Source: Ditylenchus dipsaci
Taxonomy: Eukaryota; Nematoda; Chromadorea; Rhabditida; Anguinidae
Direction of reading: 5' to 3'
Assembly (NCBI GenBank): GCA_004194705.1
Contig: SADC01000602.1
Span: forward strand, 1 to 64,000
Length of the DNA: 64,000 bases
Each line of letters begins with the position of its first letter. The stretch's first letter is position 1. Position numbers and translations under genes: made by a program. A model generated the notes under the pieces. The model did no database searches, was not told the DNA's origin, and saw only the letters and a program-made list of their open reading frames with translations. Below, in pieces: positions 1 to 10,048 of this stretch.

Positions 1-1309
1 TTATTAGAAGGTGGGCGTTCATTAGAAGTGGGCTTTATTTTTCAACACCCCTCGGGACTGGCGTTTATTAGAAGGTGGGCTTTTATTTTTCAAAAACCCC
101 TCGGGACATGGGCGTTTTTATTAGAAGGTGGGCGTTCATTAGAAAGGTGGGCTTTTATTTTTTCAACACCCCTCGGGACATGGGCGTTATTAGAAGGTGG
201 GCTTTTATTTTTCAACACCCCTCGGACATGGGCGTTTTATTAGAAGGTGGGCTTTTTATTTTTCACACCCCTCGGGACATGGCGTTCATTAGAAGGTGGG
301 CTTTTATTTTTCAACACCCTCGGACATGGGCGTTTTATTAGAAGGTGGCTTTTATTTTCAACACCCTCGGGGACATGGGCGTTTATTAGAAGGTGGGCTT
401 TATTTTTCACCCCTCGGGACATGGGGTTTATTAGGAAGGTGGGCTTTTATTTTCAAAACCCCTCGGACATGGGCGTTTATTAGAAGGTGGCTTCATTAGA
501 ATGTTGGCTTTTATTTTTCAAAAACCCTCGGGACATGGGCGTTTATTAGAAGGTGGGCTTTTATTTTTCAAAACCCCGTCGGACATGGGCGTTTTTAGAA
601 GGTGGCGTTCATTAGAAGGTGGGCTTTTATTTTTCAGCACCCCTCGGGACATGGGCGTTCATTAGAAGGTGGGCTTTTATTTTCAACACCCCTCGGGACA
701 TGGGCGTTCATTAGAAGGTGGGCTTTTATTTTTCAACACCCTCGGGACATGGGCGTTTATTAGAAGGTGGGCTTTTATTTTTTCAAAACCCTCGGGACAT
801 GGGCGTTTATTAGAAGGTGGCTTTTATTTTTCAAAACCCCTCGGGACATGGGCGTTTATTAGAAGGTGGGCGTTCATTAGAAGGTGGGCTTTTATTTTTC
901 AACACCCTCGGGACATGGGCGTTTATTAGAAGGTGGCTTTTATTTTTCAAAACCCCTCGGGACATGGGCGTTTATTAGAAGGTGGGCGTTCATTAGAAGG
1001 TGGGCTTTTATTTTCAACACCCCTCGGGACATGGGCGTTTATTAGAAGGTGGGCTTTTATTTTTCAAAAACCCTCGGGACATGGGCGTTTATCAGAAGGT
1101 GGGCGTTCATTAGAAGGTGGGCTTTTATTTTCAACACCCTCGGGACATGGGCGTTTAATTAGAAGGTGGGCTTTATTTTTTTCAAAACCCCTCGGGACAT
1201 GGGCGTTTATTAGAAGGTGGGCTTTTATTAGAAGTGGGCTTTTATTTTTCAAAACCCCTCGGACATGGGCGTTTATTAGAAGGTGGGCTTTTATTAGAAG
1301 ATATACGGT
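1..1309. repeat. ~49-bp satellite array ending in a TACCGTA-type terminus
   Basis: Roughly 25 head-to-tail copies of a 49-50 bp unit reading TTATTAGAAGGTGGGC, then TTTTATTTTTCAACACCC, then CTCGGGACATGGGCG. Some units carry an extra ~17-bp step (GGGCGTTCATTAGAAGG). Copies differ mostly by 1-2 base indels in homopolymers. The last unit runs into TTATTAGAAGATATACGGTA at 1289-1308, which matches the right terminus of the TACCGTA elements seen elsewhere. The array extends past the left edge. Open frames here (up to 205 aa) are artefacts of the repeat. Confidence 0.92.
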
Positions 1310-1407
1310 ATTCATGTATAAAAAAAGTTTAGTTGATGAGAAAATTGACTTAGCAAATATAAAGACATTTCACGAAATCAGCATTTTGACGTCACGGGTC
1401 AAGAAAA

Positions 1408-2018
1408 CCGTGAATTCTGACGCCGGATTCGTGTTCAGCGTAGTCGATTTGATTATAAAACTGATCTCTAATCTTGAGCCCAACTGTCAAATTTTAAATT
1501 CCTCTCAAGAAACAAGTACAGGGTGTTTCAAGAAATTTGATACACTTTGAAGAGTCATAACTTTTTTTCTGGAGTGAATTTTAAAAAACTGTCAACGCAG
1601 ATCGACTCAGAATCGCATGACATTTTTTTTGGTATATAAAGTCAAAAACACGATTTTTGCTTGGTCGCCCCTGTGGTTTGGGCCTTGCCCATCCAGAGAC
1701 CATCCACAGTCCAGGACCCGAAACACAGGGGGGACCAAGCGAAAATGGTGTTTTTGACTTTATACACCAAAAAAATTGTCATGCGATTCTGAGTCGATCT
1801 GCGTTGACAGTTTTTTTAAATTCACTCCAGAAAAAAAGTTATGACTTCAAAGTGTATCAAATTTCTTGGGACACCCTGTATTTAAGTTACAAAATTTCGG
1901 ACAATTTGAATATTTGTTGTCTCGAGCGGGATTCAAAATTTGACAGTTTGGCTCGAGATTAGAGATTAGTTTTATAATCAAATCGACCACGCTGAACACG
2001 GTGTCAGAATTCAGGTGT
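1408..2018. repeat. Large imperfect palindrome with mariner-like core
   Basis: Arms of about 290 bp (1408-1690 and 1725-2018) pair around an apex near 1700. Inside, 1519-1878 begins CAGGGTGTTTCAAGAA and ends with its inverse, ACACCCTG, and is flanked by TA on both sides, as in mariner/Tc1-like MITEs. Part of the central sequence recurs at 11210-11410. No protein is encoded. Confidence 0.8.
1519..1878. mobile_element. TA-flanked CAGGGTGT MITE (mariner-like)
   Basis: Terminal inverted repeats CAGGGTGTTTCAAGAAATTT at the left and the inverse at the right, TA dinucleotide at 1517-1518 and 1879-1880. Non-autonomous, with no reading frame. The same terminus appears at 62018 and 62850. Confidence 0.7.
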
Positions 2019-2298
2019 TCTAAACGCGTGTCAGCTACATTTTGAGATATTATTTAGTGCAGCTACTTTTGAAAATTTAGATGCTGATATATGGCCTTAT
2101 GAAAGAAGCAACTCCATTCGAAAATCATATTCAAAAAATTAAGAAAAATTGGTTTTTGGACATTTTCGTTTTTCGTTTCAAAAAGCCTTATCTCACAATT
2201 TACACCATTGAAAATTGTTCTGTGAAATGCATTTTGTGGCTCTTGATTTGCGCTACAAGTTATCCAGGAATATTATTACAACAAATGGTTTGACAAGA

Positions 2299-2540
2299 TG
2301 GTTTGATAATAGTAAAATAAGGTTTGTATAGTATTTTTGAGTATTGGGATATAATTGATTTTTCCAAAACTCGATTTTACATAAACCCAAAAACTACTCG
2401 AGAAAACGGCGTTTTACCACTATCAAACCATTTTCAGCATGCCCGAATGAGTCCAGATAATAGGTTCTGAACCCGAAAAAGTAAAAAGAAATTTTGCTCC
2501 GAGTGAATGACCACTTGTTTGATTGGTTCAGACTAAAAAA
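2299..2540. repeat. Inverted-repeat element, partial copy of the family at 51.35-51.71 kb
   Basis: TGGTTTGATA near 2300 pairs with CTATCAAACCA near 2430, and the following CAGCATGCCCGA segment matches the element at 51355-51712. Degenerate, non-coding. Confidence 0.6.
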
Positions 2541-2639
2541 TTTAAATTGCCGACAAATTTTCACTGAGGGTGAGAGTGCGAATGAGAGTGAAAGTAAGAC
2601 TGAAAGGCAATTTTTTCAGGTGAATCCAGACAATTAGGT

Positions 2640-2980
2640 TTCGGGAATCGGTACACAGAAAAAGAAATACGCACGAAGGGACCCTTGAAAATATAATTCA
2701 GCCTCAAAATATCCCCCGGACAAATGCCCGGACAAATACAGAAAAAAATACACCGCGAAGGGTATATTTTGACTAAAGTTGACGTATGGGCATGACCCGG
2801 GCATATGCTCGGGCATATGCCCATGGCATATGCGCGGTATCTACTTATACGGCATTTGTCCGGGGGATATTTTAAGGCTGAATTAAATTTTCAGGGGTCC
2901 CTTCGAAGTGTATTTCTTTTCTGTGTAACCCTTTTTCTTCCTTTTTTTATGTCCGAGCATATGCCCATTGGCCAACCCTA
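2640..2980. mobile_element. Palindromic hAT-like MITE with CATATGCCC motifs
   Basis: Arms around GGGACCCTTGAAAAT (about 2688) and CAGGGGTCCCTTCG (about 2893) pair across a centre rich in GGGCATATGCCC. The right end CCAACCCTA at 2972-2980 equals the terminus of the hAT-like elements at 28078 and 33441. The left terminus is degraded. Confidence 0.6.
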
Positions 2981-3199
2981 GTTTGCACTTAACCTTGATC
3001 CCAAAGCCTTGGGAACCGGTTCACGAATGTAGATATCCACCGTTCTTCTTTATGCATTGCTCATATTATAACAGTAAATAAATATTTGATTAAGTTTCCA
3101 AGTGTATTGTTATAAAAATTGTCGATGCCTTAAAGTTACAAAAATTCAATAACTCAATAAAGTTAAATTTTTTTAAATAAAGTAGTAAGTGAGATTTTT

Positions 3200-3311
3200 A
3201 TACACGCCGCTGCCGCCGCTGCTTTTTGGCCCTTTCGCCGCCGCCTCTTTTTCCGCCGCTGTTTTCTGGCAGCCCGCCGCTCGCCGCCGCCGTTGCCGCT
3301 CTTTTTTTGCG
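3200..3311. repeat. GCC/GCCGCT-rich low-complexity tract
   Basis: A run of CGCCGCTGCCGCCGCTGC-like triplets in otherwise AT-rich DNA. Similar tracts occur at 54430-54890 and 56055-56130. No coding potential is supported. Confidence 0.75.
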
Positions 3312-3679
3312 TGTCCAAGTATGTGTTAGACACATAATTCCAACTACATAAGATTTAGTATAAGAAAACTTTTACTGTCATTTCTTAATTAATAACCTAG
3401 ATAAATGAACTTCATGTGAAATTACCGGCTTCCCTATTTTATTCACTACGTTTTTCAATTGAACGGGGATCAATCAGCGGGGATCAATCGTCTTGTTCCC
3501 GTTTATATAGCATTCGCGATAGAACTACCAGGGCTACATGATGACATATTGTGCACAGAAAGTTAAGAATAAAAATTGGTCCTGCGGTGCTCTCAAAGTG
3601 CAGTGATTTTTTTTCAGGGGCACCCTGCACAATACAATTAAATCCTACCATGCACTTGTTTGACTTCGCCAGATTCAAC

Positions 3680-4000
3680 AATCAGGGCAACCTAGAAAAT
3701 AAAAACCATAAATGTAGGTATGGTCTAACACGTGTCTGTTCGGCGACCAGACATTTTCTATTATTAGTAGAATTTGTCGCGCGACATTTTCTATTATTTT
3801 TAAAATTTGTCGTGCGACATTTTCTATTATTTCAGAATTTGTCGTGCGATAGTTTTTGGAGTTGTTCAATTATCGGGTTTTTTTATTGCGGGAAGTCACT
3901 GATTTCAACTCACACAGGTACTGGTACTTATATGGTAATATCCAGGTGCTGGTATCAATGCCTAGATACCCAGATACAGTCGACGCTCCCAATAACATGC
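3680..4000. repeat. Left arm of a 5-kb inverted repeat with GTCGCGCGAC units
   Basis: Contains ~35-bp units ending TTTGTCGCGCGACATTTTC (three copies, 3740-3855), followed by GGTACTGG/TACCCAGATAC steps. The inverse of the whole series occurs at 8735-8905, so the two arms bracket 4000-8735. Confidence 0.7.
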
Positions 4001-4044
4001 ACCCCAAAAGTTCGTTCCCGCCTAGGGTCCGATACTTTTTTTAG

Positions 4045-4330
4045 CCCCATTTTTTCAAATTTTTTCCATTTCCGTTTCGACAGTCTGGTCGCAAATATCG
4101 CAAGGATTCAGATTTTGCCGATCATTTTTGCAGAAAACAATGATTTTTACATTAAAAAAAACTCCCATTAAAATACACCGAAATCCAAAACAGGTGTATG
4201 TTAATGGGAGTTTTTTTAAATGTCAAAATCATTGTTTTCTGCAAAAATGATCGGCAAAATCTGAATCCTTGCGATATTGGCGACCAGACTGTCAAAACAG
4301 AAATGGAAAAATTTGAAAAAATTTGGGGGA
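4045..4330. repeat. Near-perfect palindrome, ~110-bp arms
   Basis: CAGTCTGGTCGC (4080) through AAACTCCCATTA (4170) is inverted at 4202-4312 around a ~30-bp apex. Arm pieces recur near 16690 and 29125, so it is a dispersed family. The open frames on both strands simply mirror each other. Confidence 0.85.
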
Positions 4331-4610
4331 CCAAAGCAAAAAAGTTTTTAAAAAATTTTTGACAAAAAAATTGGCATTTGTGCATTTGGGGGGGGGGGGG
4401 TGGTGGGTCCTTTTTTTTGGTTAACTGTAAATATGGTTTAAACGTCTCCCAAGCAATTTTTATACGCCAGAAACGATAAAAAAGTTGTTTTCTAACAATT
4501 TCCGCACTAAAAAGTGAAATTCTCAAAAAAAAATTGGCTACCAAAGATTGACCAACTGCCTTGGTCCCCAAGCTAAAATATCGTATACTGAGGTATCCTA
4601 CCACGTTTTG

Positions 4611-4885
4611 GTCAATGGAGCTGAGCAAAAAGGATCTCTATATGCCTTTTTTGTTCAAGAGTCTTGCTCGGAATTATGTCTAAGGTAAGTGAGTGCGCGC
4701 ATCTCTAACCAACCAAGCTCTCTTCGGGAGCGCAGAGGGCTTGGTTGCTTGGGGTTGAGATGCGCACACCCACATACCTTATATGCAAATCACTCGAAAG
4801 GGACTCTGGATGCAAAAAAAATGTATGCATACCAGAGTTTCTTTATGCGGTAGGCCCCAGTTAACAAAACCATGTTTAAAACCCC
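4611..4885 (+). repeat. Core double-hairpin element, copy 1
   Basis: Conserved order: GAGCTGAGCAAAA, AGTCTTGCTCGGAATTATGT, CTAAGGTAAGTGAGTGCG, a GCATCTC..GAGATGC hairpin of about 45-bp arms with CCAAGC/GCTTGG, then TACCTTA, ATCACTCGAAAG, a second hairpin GACTCTGGATGCA..TGCATACCAGAGT, and TTTATGCGGTAGGCCCCAGT. Six other copies are in the window. It is flanked by GGGGACCA-type repeats on both sides (4320 and 4920). Confidence 0.85.
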
Positions 4886-5854
4886 TGATATTTAACAAAA
4901 AAAATTGCGGAAAAAATCAGCTTGGGGACCAGAGCAAAAAAGTTTTTAAAAATTTTTTTCGTGAAAATGATCTGAAAGTGCTTATAAACGCTTTTTGAGA
5001 CTTTTGGGAAAAAAATTTTCGAAAAAAATCAACAGGGGGACCAAGGCATCTTTTTTTTTCAGAGATGCGAATGCATATAGAGCCCGAAATCTTGTGGGTT
5101 GTATGCTGGATCAATAGTTATGTCGGGTGGGTGATGTCGCTAAAGTGGTTCAGTATGACAGGAAGTGGAGTAGCCGATGGCTGTACCCAGGTGGAGCTAC
5201 CCACGGTAAATTTTTTGCTTATTTTATCCATCTTATCCTACCCAAAATTATATTCTTAAAGTGGCAAATAAAGCGAGGACGAGTAATTCTTTTGAAAATC
5301 GCCCCTGTTTTCACTTGTTTCGTTTTAAATCTGATAATGATGACCTTATCCTACTTTTAAGAAGTAGGCAGAAACTTTCGTCGGTTCAGCTAAAACGCTT
5401 ATGTAGACGAAATAAATTTGAACTTCCATAGTCATTTTGACCGTTTTTTACAGTTTTTGTCGTTGAAATTCAAATTTATTCTGTCTCTATAAGAATAACT
5501 GGTGCCCAGGAATTCAAACATTTGAAACTGCACTTACTAGCGTGGGCATGCGACTTTAAGGTGCTGATTTTACAAAAGTGTTCTCCTATGGCCTTTTCAA
5601 AAAAATTCAAAAGCTTGGTAGAAAATGTTATGATGTTGTCGCTATGAAAAATATCAGGAATCAGAAAGATGTGAAAAGACCATCGGGGGACCCTTTTGTA
5701 AAATCGGTACGTACCGATTTCGTAAATCGGTACGTCAAGTAAAATATAGCCAAGTTTGGTCAAGAGTAATTAAATTTATGCCCACCTTTTTTACTGTAGC
5801 GGACTGGATTCCCTTTAACACAATTTTATTACCATTAAAAGAGTTATTTTATTA

Positions 5855-7013
5855 CAGTCGACTCTCGTTTATCTGGCACCCAGGGGACCGGTTTTAGGGT
5901 GTCAGATAAACGAGGTAATAAATCCGATTCAAGGCTAAGGTGTCAGTTAACCGAGTTTTTCAATTTGTTCAAAGAACCAACAAACAGGATTGTATAATTG
6001 GCCATGGATTTTGAATGGCCATAGAATTCTTCTCTTTTGGCAATAGATTTCTATTTTTGGGCCATAGGTTTATTTTTTAGCAGTATTCGCTCAAATTCAT
6101 GCTTCGATCATTTTTTGAGACGTTATTGTGTCTGAAACATGCTGCAAGAATGTTTTCAAGGTGCAAAACACACTTTTTCGAGAAAAAAATTTGTTCGAAT
6201 TTTTCGATCATTAGCTGCTCAAGACAAAAGCATAATTTCTACCAAAAAAATTCTCGAAAAAGTGTCGTTTGCACATTAGAAACCTTTTTGCAGAATTTTG
6301 CAGAATAAAATCTCGAAAATTGGTTGAAACATTATTTAAAAAAGTCTATGACCAAGAGAAGAATTCTATTGCTGAAGAGAATATTTCTTTGGCCAAAAAG
6401 AAGAATTCTATGGCTATTCAAAATCTATGGCAAACATGAAATGTTCTATGGCAAAAAAACGAGAATTCTATGGCTAAAAAATTTATTATTGTGTTTCCTT
6501 TATTAACTCTGCATGGGAGTTATTTTTCAAACCCTAAAAAATCGGAAAAGTTTGAGGTCGATTTTGAGATTTTCAGGTGCCCAACCAACCGAATCTGAAA
6601 AGTGCTGTCAGGTAAACTTATGGTGACTAAGAAAAGAGAAAAAACAAATTCGCGAAATGTTTGCTCTAGGCTGAGATATAAGGTCTTTAGGGTGGGGAGT
6701 TATTAGAAGAAATACGGTATCCAAAGAAAAATGCAACGATTTAGGCGCTAATCTGAATTTAATTTTGTAAACTTTTTGGAAAATTCAAGCAAAAAATAAT
6801 AGGTTGTTAGTTAAACGAGAGAATTTTTCTTTGTTGGGACTAGCCTTAGGGTGTCAGATAAACGGGGTGTCAGTTGACTGGGGTGTCAGATAACTGGGGT
6901 GTTGATTGAGTTGGTTTGTTGGGTTTGACTGCTGGCCAACCAAATCCCCTACAGAGTGTCAGATAATCGAGGGTGTCACTTAACTGGGGTGTCAGATAAA
7001 CGAGAGTAGACTG
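5855..7013. mobile_element. pogo/Tigger-like element with TA target duplication
   Basis: Starts CAGTCGACTCTCGTTTATCT and ends with AGATAAACGAGAGTAGACTG, with TA at 5853-5854 and 7014-7015. Subterminal GTGTCAGATAAACGAGG repeats are clustered at both ends (5900-5960, 6850-7000). The interior has ~25-bp degenerate repeats of the type GGCCATAGAATTCT (6000-6480) and a fragment of a TACCGTA element (about 6500-6718). No transposase frame is present. Confidence 0.8.
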
Positions 7014-7187
7014 TAGTCTAAAATTCTAAAATAAAAGACATTTGGTCAGAAAGTGCCATTTTATCCAGTGCTTACTGGGTTTTGAGCACTGAAAATAAAG
7101 ATTTTGATGTAAAATCTAAAAAATTCGTTACTTCTTTAATCCCCCATACTCGGATTTTTTGAAAAGTGACCCAAAATCACCCCAAAC

Positions 7188-7959
7188 CAGTGCTGGGAAT
7201 TTTCCAAATTACTCGTCCATGTCCTATTCCTCGTCTTTGCCTTTTTAAACATGTCGCCCACGTCTTCGTCCTCGTCTTTGCCTTTTTTGAAATCGCGTCC
7301 CTGTCCTCGTCTTTTCTCGTCCATAAAAAAAAATTTCGGCTGAGTTAATAAAAAAAATTCCAGCCCTTCGGTTTAAATTTGTTTTCACATTTTTATTTGT
7401 CTAATTGAAAAATAAATGCATTAGTTTATCAGTACGTATATGGTTATTTTAGTGTAATTTTTGGAAACTTTAATGCTTTATATTTTTGCTTTTAATTAAA
7501 ATGGCATGAAAATTTACAGAAAAAACATTGCATTATGTGTAGAGTACCGACAATTTTTAGTCAAATGACAATGCATCTAATAAACTGAAAAAAAATTGAA
7601 AAAAAAATTGAAATTCAAAAAAATTCTGAAAAACCGTCGTTATCAATAAAAATAAAAAGTGAAGCAGTTTTTACGAAAGCAAAACGTAGTGAATAATTAA
7701 TTTTTTTTAATGAAAAAATCGATTTAGCAGACCTAAATTCCTTTTATAGATGCCACAAATGTTATAAATACAAACAAATAAAATGTACAAATTTTTCAAA
7801 AAACACCAAGCTTTAAAGAGTAGCAGCTTAATTTCACACTTGCCCTTTCTTAAACCCACGTCCTCGTCCTTGCCTGTCGAATTTACTCGTCCTCGTATTC
7901 GTCCACGTCCTAGTCGGAGGAGGACGTGGACGAAAGACGAGGACGAGTTCCCAGCACTG
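7188..7959. mobile_element. hAT-like element with 8-bp duplication
   Basis: Termini CAGTGCTGGGAA and TTCCCAGCACTG, flanked by CCCCAAAC (7180-7187) and CCCCGAAC (7960-7967), one mismatch. Arms near the ends are pyrimidine/purine-rich (CTCGTCCTCGTC, GAGGACGTGGACG) and pair with each other. It is inserted in the arm of another palindromic element, which reads continuously if it is removed. Small frames inside are not supported as genes. Confidence 0.82.
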
Positions 7960-8127
7960 CCCCGAACTCATTTTTTCTGCACAACAAAATACGAGAAGCA
8001 TTTCTGAACACTTTCTGAATAAGAAAAATTAAATTTTTTCAAAAAAATTTGCCACCCGCCCGTTGGGGTAGATGGGCTTTTTCGGGTATTTTAAGGTCGT
8101 TTTTGGGTGATTTATCACATTTTTCTT

Positions 8128-8400
8128 GCTGGAGCTGGGCAAAAGGCTCTCTAAATGCATTAACGATCAAGAGTCTTGCTCGGAATTATGTCTAAGGTAA
8201 ATCTGTTCGCGCATCTCTAACCAACCAAGCCCCCTGCGCCCCCGAAGGGTACGCAGAGGGCTTGGTTGCTTGGGCTTGAGATGCGCACACACACATACCT
8301 GAGACACAAATCACTCGAAAATGACTCTGGATGCAAAAAAACATATGCATACCAGAGTTTATTTATGCGGTAGGCCCAGAAAGTAAAAACCTGTTCAAAA
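8128..8400 (+). repeat. Core double-hairpin element, copy 2
   Basis: Same order as copy 1: GGAGCTGGGCAAAA, GTCTTGCTCGGAATTATGT, CTAAGGTAAATC, long CCAAGCCCCCTGCG hairpin, TACCTGAGAC, ACTCTGGATGC / GCATACCAGAGT hairpin, TTATTTATGCGGTAGGCCC. Confidence 0.85.
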
Positions 8401-8734
8401 TCTAGCATTTTTATCTAGATTTTGCTTAAAAAGGTTAAAATTTGGTCAAAAATACCCTAAAAAGACCATCTACACCCTAGGAGTGGGTGACAAATTTTTT
8501 GATAAAATTCAACTTTTTTATTCAGAAAATGTTAAGAAATGCTTCTCGTACCTTGTTGTGCTGAAAAAATGAGTTCGGGGGTTGATTTTGGGTCAGTTTT
8601 CAAAAAATCAGACTATGGGGGGGGGGGGGAACTAAAGAAGTGCCAAAAAGTCTAAAGGTTTCGTGACCCAAATTAAGGACAAATCTTTAAATAAAGAACA
8701 GATCCTATCACTGGTCTAAATCATATTTATTTAG

Positions 8735-8905
8735 TGGTGTTACCTAGGTGGTAATGCCCAGCATTGATACCCAGGTAGTATCCAGGTATTACTACTAATT
8801 CCAAAATAGTAAAAAATGTCGCGCGACAAATTCTAAAAATAATAGAAAATGTCGGCCGACAAATTCTTTTAATAGTAGAAATGCCTGGTTGCCGTCTGTT
8901 CTATT
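8735..8905. repeat. Right arm of the inverted repeat paired with 3680-4000
   Basis: Contains GTCGCGCGACAAATTCTA and GTCGGCCGACAAATTCT units and TACCCAGGTAGTATCCAGG, inverse to 3725-4000. It ends only a few bases from the last GOGAT exon (8911). Confidence 0.7.
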
Positions 8906-8910
8906 ATTAC

Positions 8911-10048
8911 CTTCATTCTTAAGCGCTGTTTAATCAAGCACTGGTGAACAGCACCCAAGGCAAGCAGCGAGCTCACAGGCACAAAGTCCTTGTTAGATGC
9001 TCTGAAAACAAGGAATTCATGTTTTTTCAATGAATGAAGGTGGGAGGATCAAACCACTACATTTTTGGTAAGGCTTATTTTGGTTCCCACAAAAGTTCTC
9101 ACAGTTGGTTCCAAAAAACACAGGTGACTGAGAAATGTGGTTGAGCCAAATTACATGCCCTCGTGTTACCCTAATCCAACTATCAAAATGATTTTTCGCT
9201 GTTTTCAGTTCGAATTGGTCACCCGGCATTAACTATCCAATGTTCAAAAACACACTGAAAAACTCCAACCTGTCAGATAGGATGATAACTTGGAAGCCAT
9301 CCAATGCAGCTCCACAAGCTTCACTGCAAATACGGTCAAGGGCTAAATTCATACAGTTAGTTTACTCCAAAGTCAAAATATCGTGAGAATGACCTGGAGC
9401 CAGTCCTCTACAGTCATGCCTGGCTGGATATACAATATCGATCACTTTGGAACGCCAGCCTCTGTAGGATGTCCGTTTGAGGACCTAAATTAAAAGGGAG
9501 TTTAGCACAATATTCACTACCAGAAAATAAAAACTTTCACCTCCAAATCAACCAAGGAAAGCACTGGCTGGTCCAGCAGAATTCGACCTTGCAGTTCAAA
9601 CTCTGGCTCCAGGAAGTTGGATTCAGGACCTGAAACGTTATAATATAACTTGAAGGATACTTGTTTGGATTGTAATCTACCGATGGGACACCGAAGAGAC
9701 ATGACAATTTGCTCTCGGAATGGATCTATTGGAGGGTTGGTCACCTGGAACAAGGATTTGATTTTCGCAACGGAATCTTCGACGCTACTCGAAGCTTAAA
9801 ACCGAGTAGCGCCGAATCTTCAAATATGTTTACCTGAGCAAACAGTTGCTGGAAGTAAGAGAAAAGCAAAGGACTGTAGTCTAAATTAGACATACATTTT
9901 TCGTTGATGAATTACATTAAAAATCAAGTAGGTAACTTACCAGAAAGACAAGCCTAAAATTGCTCACCATATGTGGGAAAAATAAGTGTAAAATTCAGAC
10001 TAACTAACCAGAGCTGCATCATTACCCATGGATCCTAATGCTTCTTTT
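8911..10048 (-). CDS. GOGAT exons 15-22: central domain
   Basis: Eight short exons (13-91 bp) with consistent phases read [13 protein letters not shown] / ACLS / [16 protein letters not shown] / [17 protein letters not shown] / [15 protein letters not shown] / [16 protein letters not shown] / [17 protein letters not shown] / [13 protein letters not shown]. This is the conserved central domain that links the amidotransferase to the FMN barrel. Exon 16 (9953-9941) is a 13-bp microexon. The donor of exon 20 is GTCATT and that of exon 21 GTTGGA, both weak but in phase. The last visible exon ends ..RLRMK at 8911 with donor GTAATA. The next expected exon (like VGIVVETGEAREVHH) was not found between 1 and 8910, so the following intron is probably longer than 8.9 kb. 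Confidence 0.9.

Larger units (their letters stand above)
7129..8642. mobile_element. Composite fold-back element carrying core hairpin copy 2
   Basis: Ends ACTTCTTTAATCCCCC (left) and GGGGGAACTAAAGAAGT (right). The arms continue as GAAAAGTGACCCAAAATCACC at left and its inverse at 8585-8620, then AATGAGTTCGGGG, AAGCATTTCT and GACCATCTAC segments. The core hairpin 8128-8400 sits between the arms. The left arm is interrupted by the hAT-like insertion 7188-7959. The same arm family recurs at 39340-39785. Confidence 0.8.

Noticed and set aside
1..1309. CRISPR-like array
   Set aside because: Units are adjacent with no unique spacers, vary by small indels, and the genome is eukaryotic. It is a satellite.
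933..1550. 205-codon open frame
   Set aside because: It is the satellite repeat read through, with periodic peptide and no start context or homology.
3551..4628. Two frames of 206 and 158 codons on opposite strands
   Set aside because: They cover palindromic repeat DNA and partly mirror each other. No conserved motif.
9017..9229. 70-codon minus frame next to GOGAT exon 22
   Set aside because: It lies in the intron between exons 21 and 22; the phase and conserved text are fully explained by the flanking exons.
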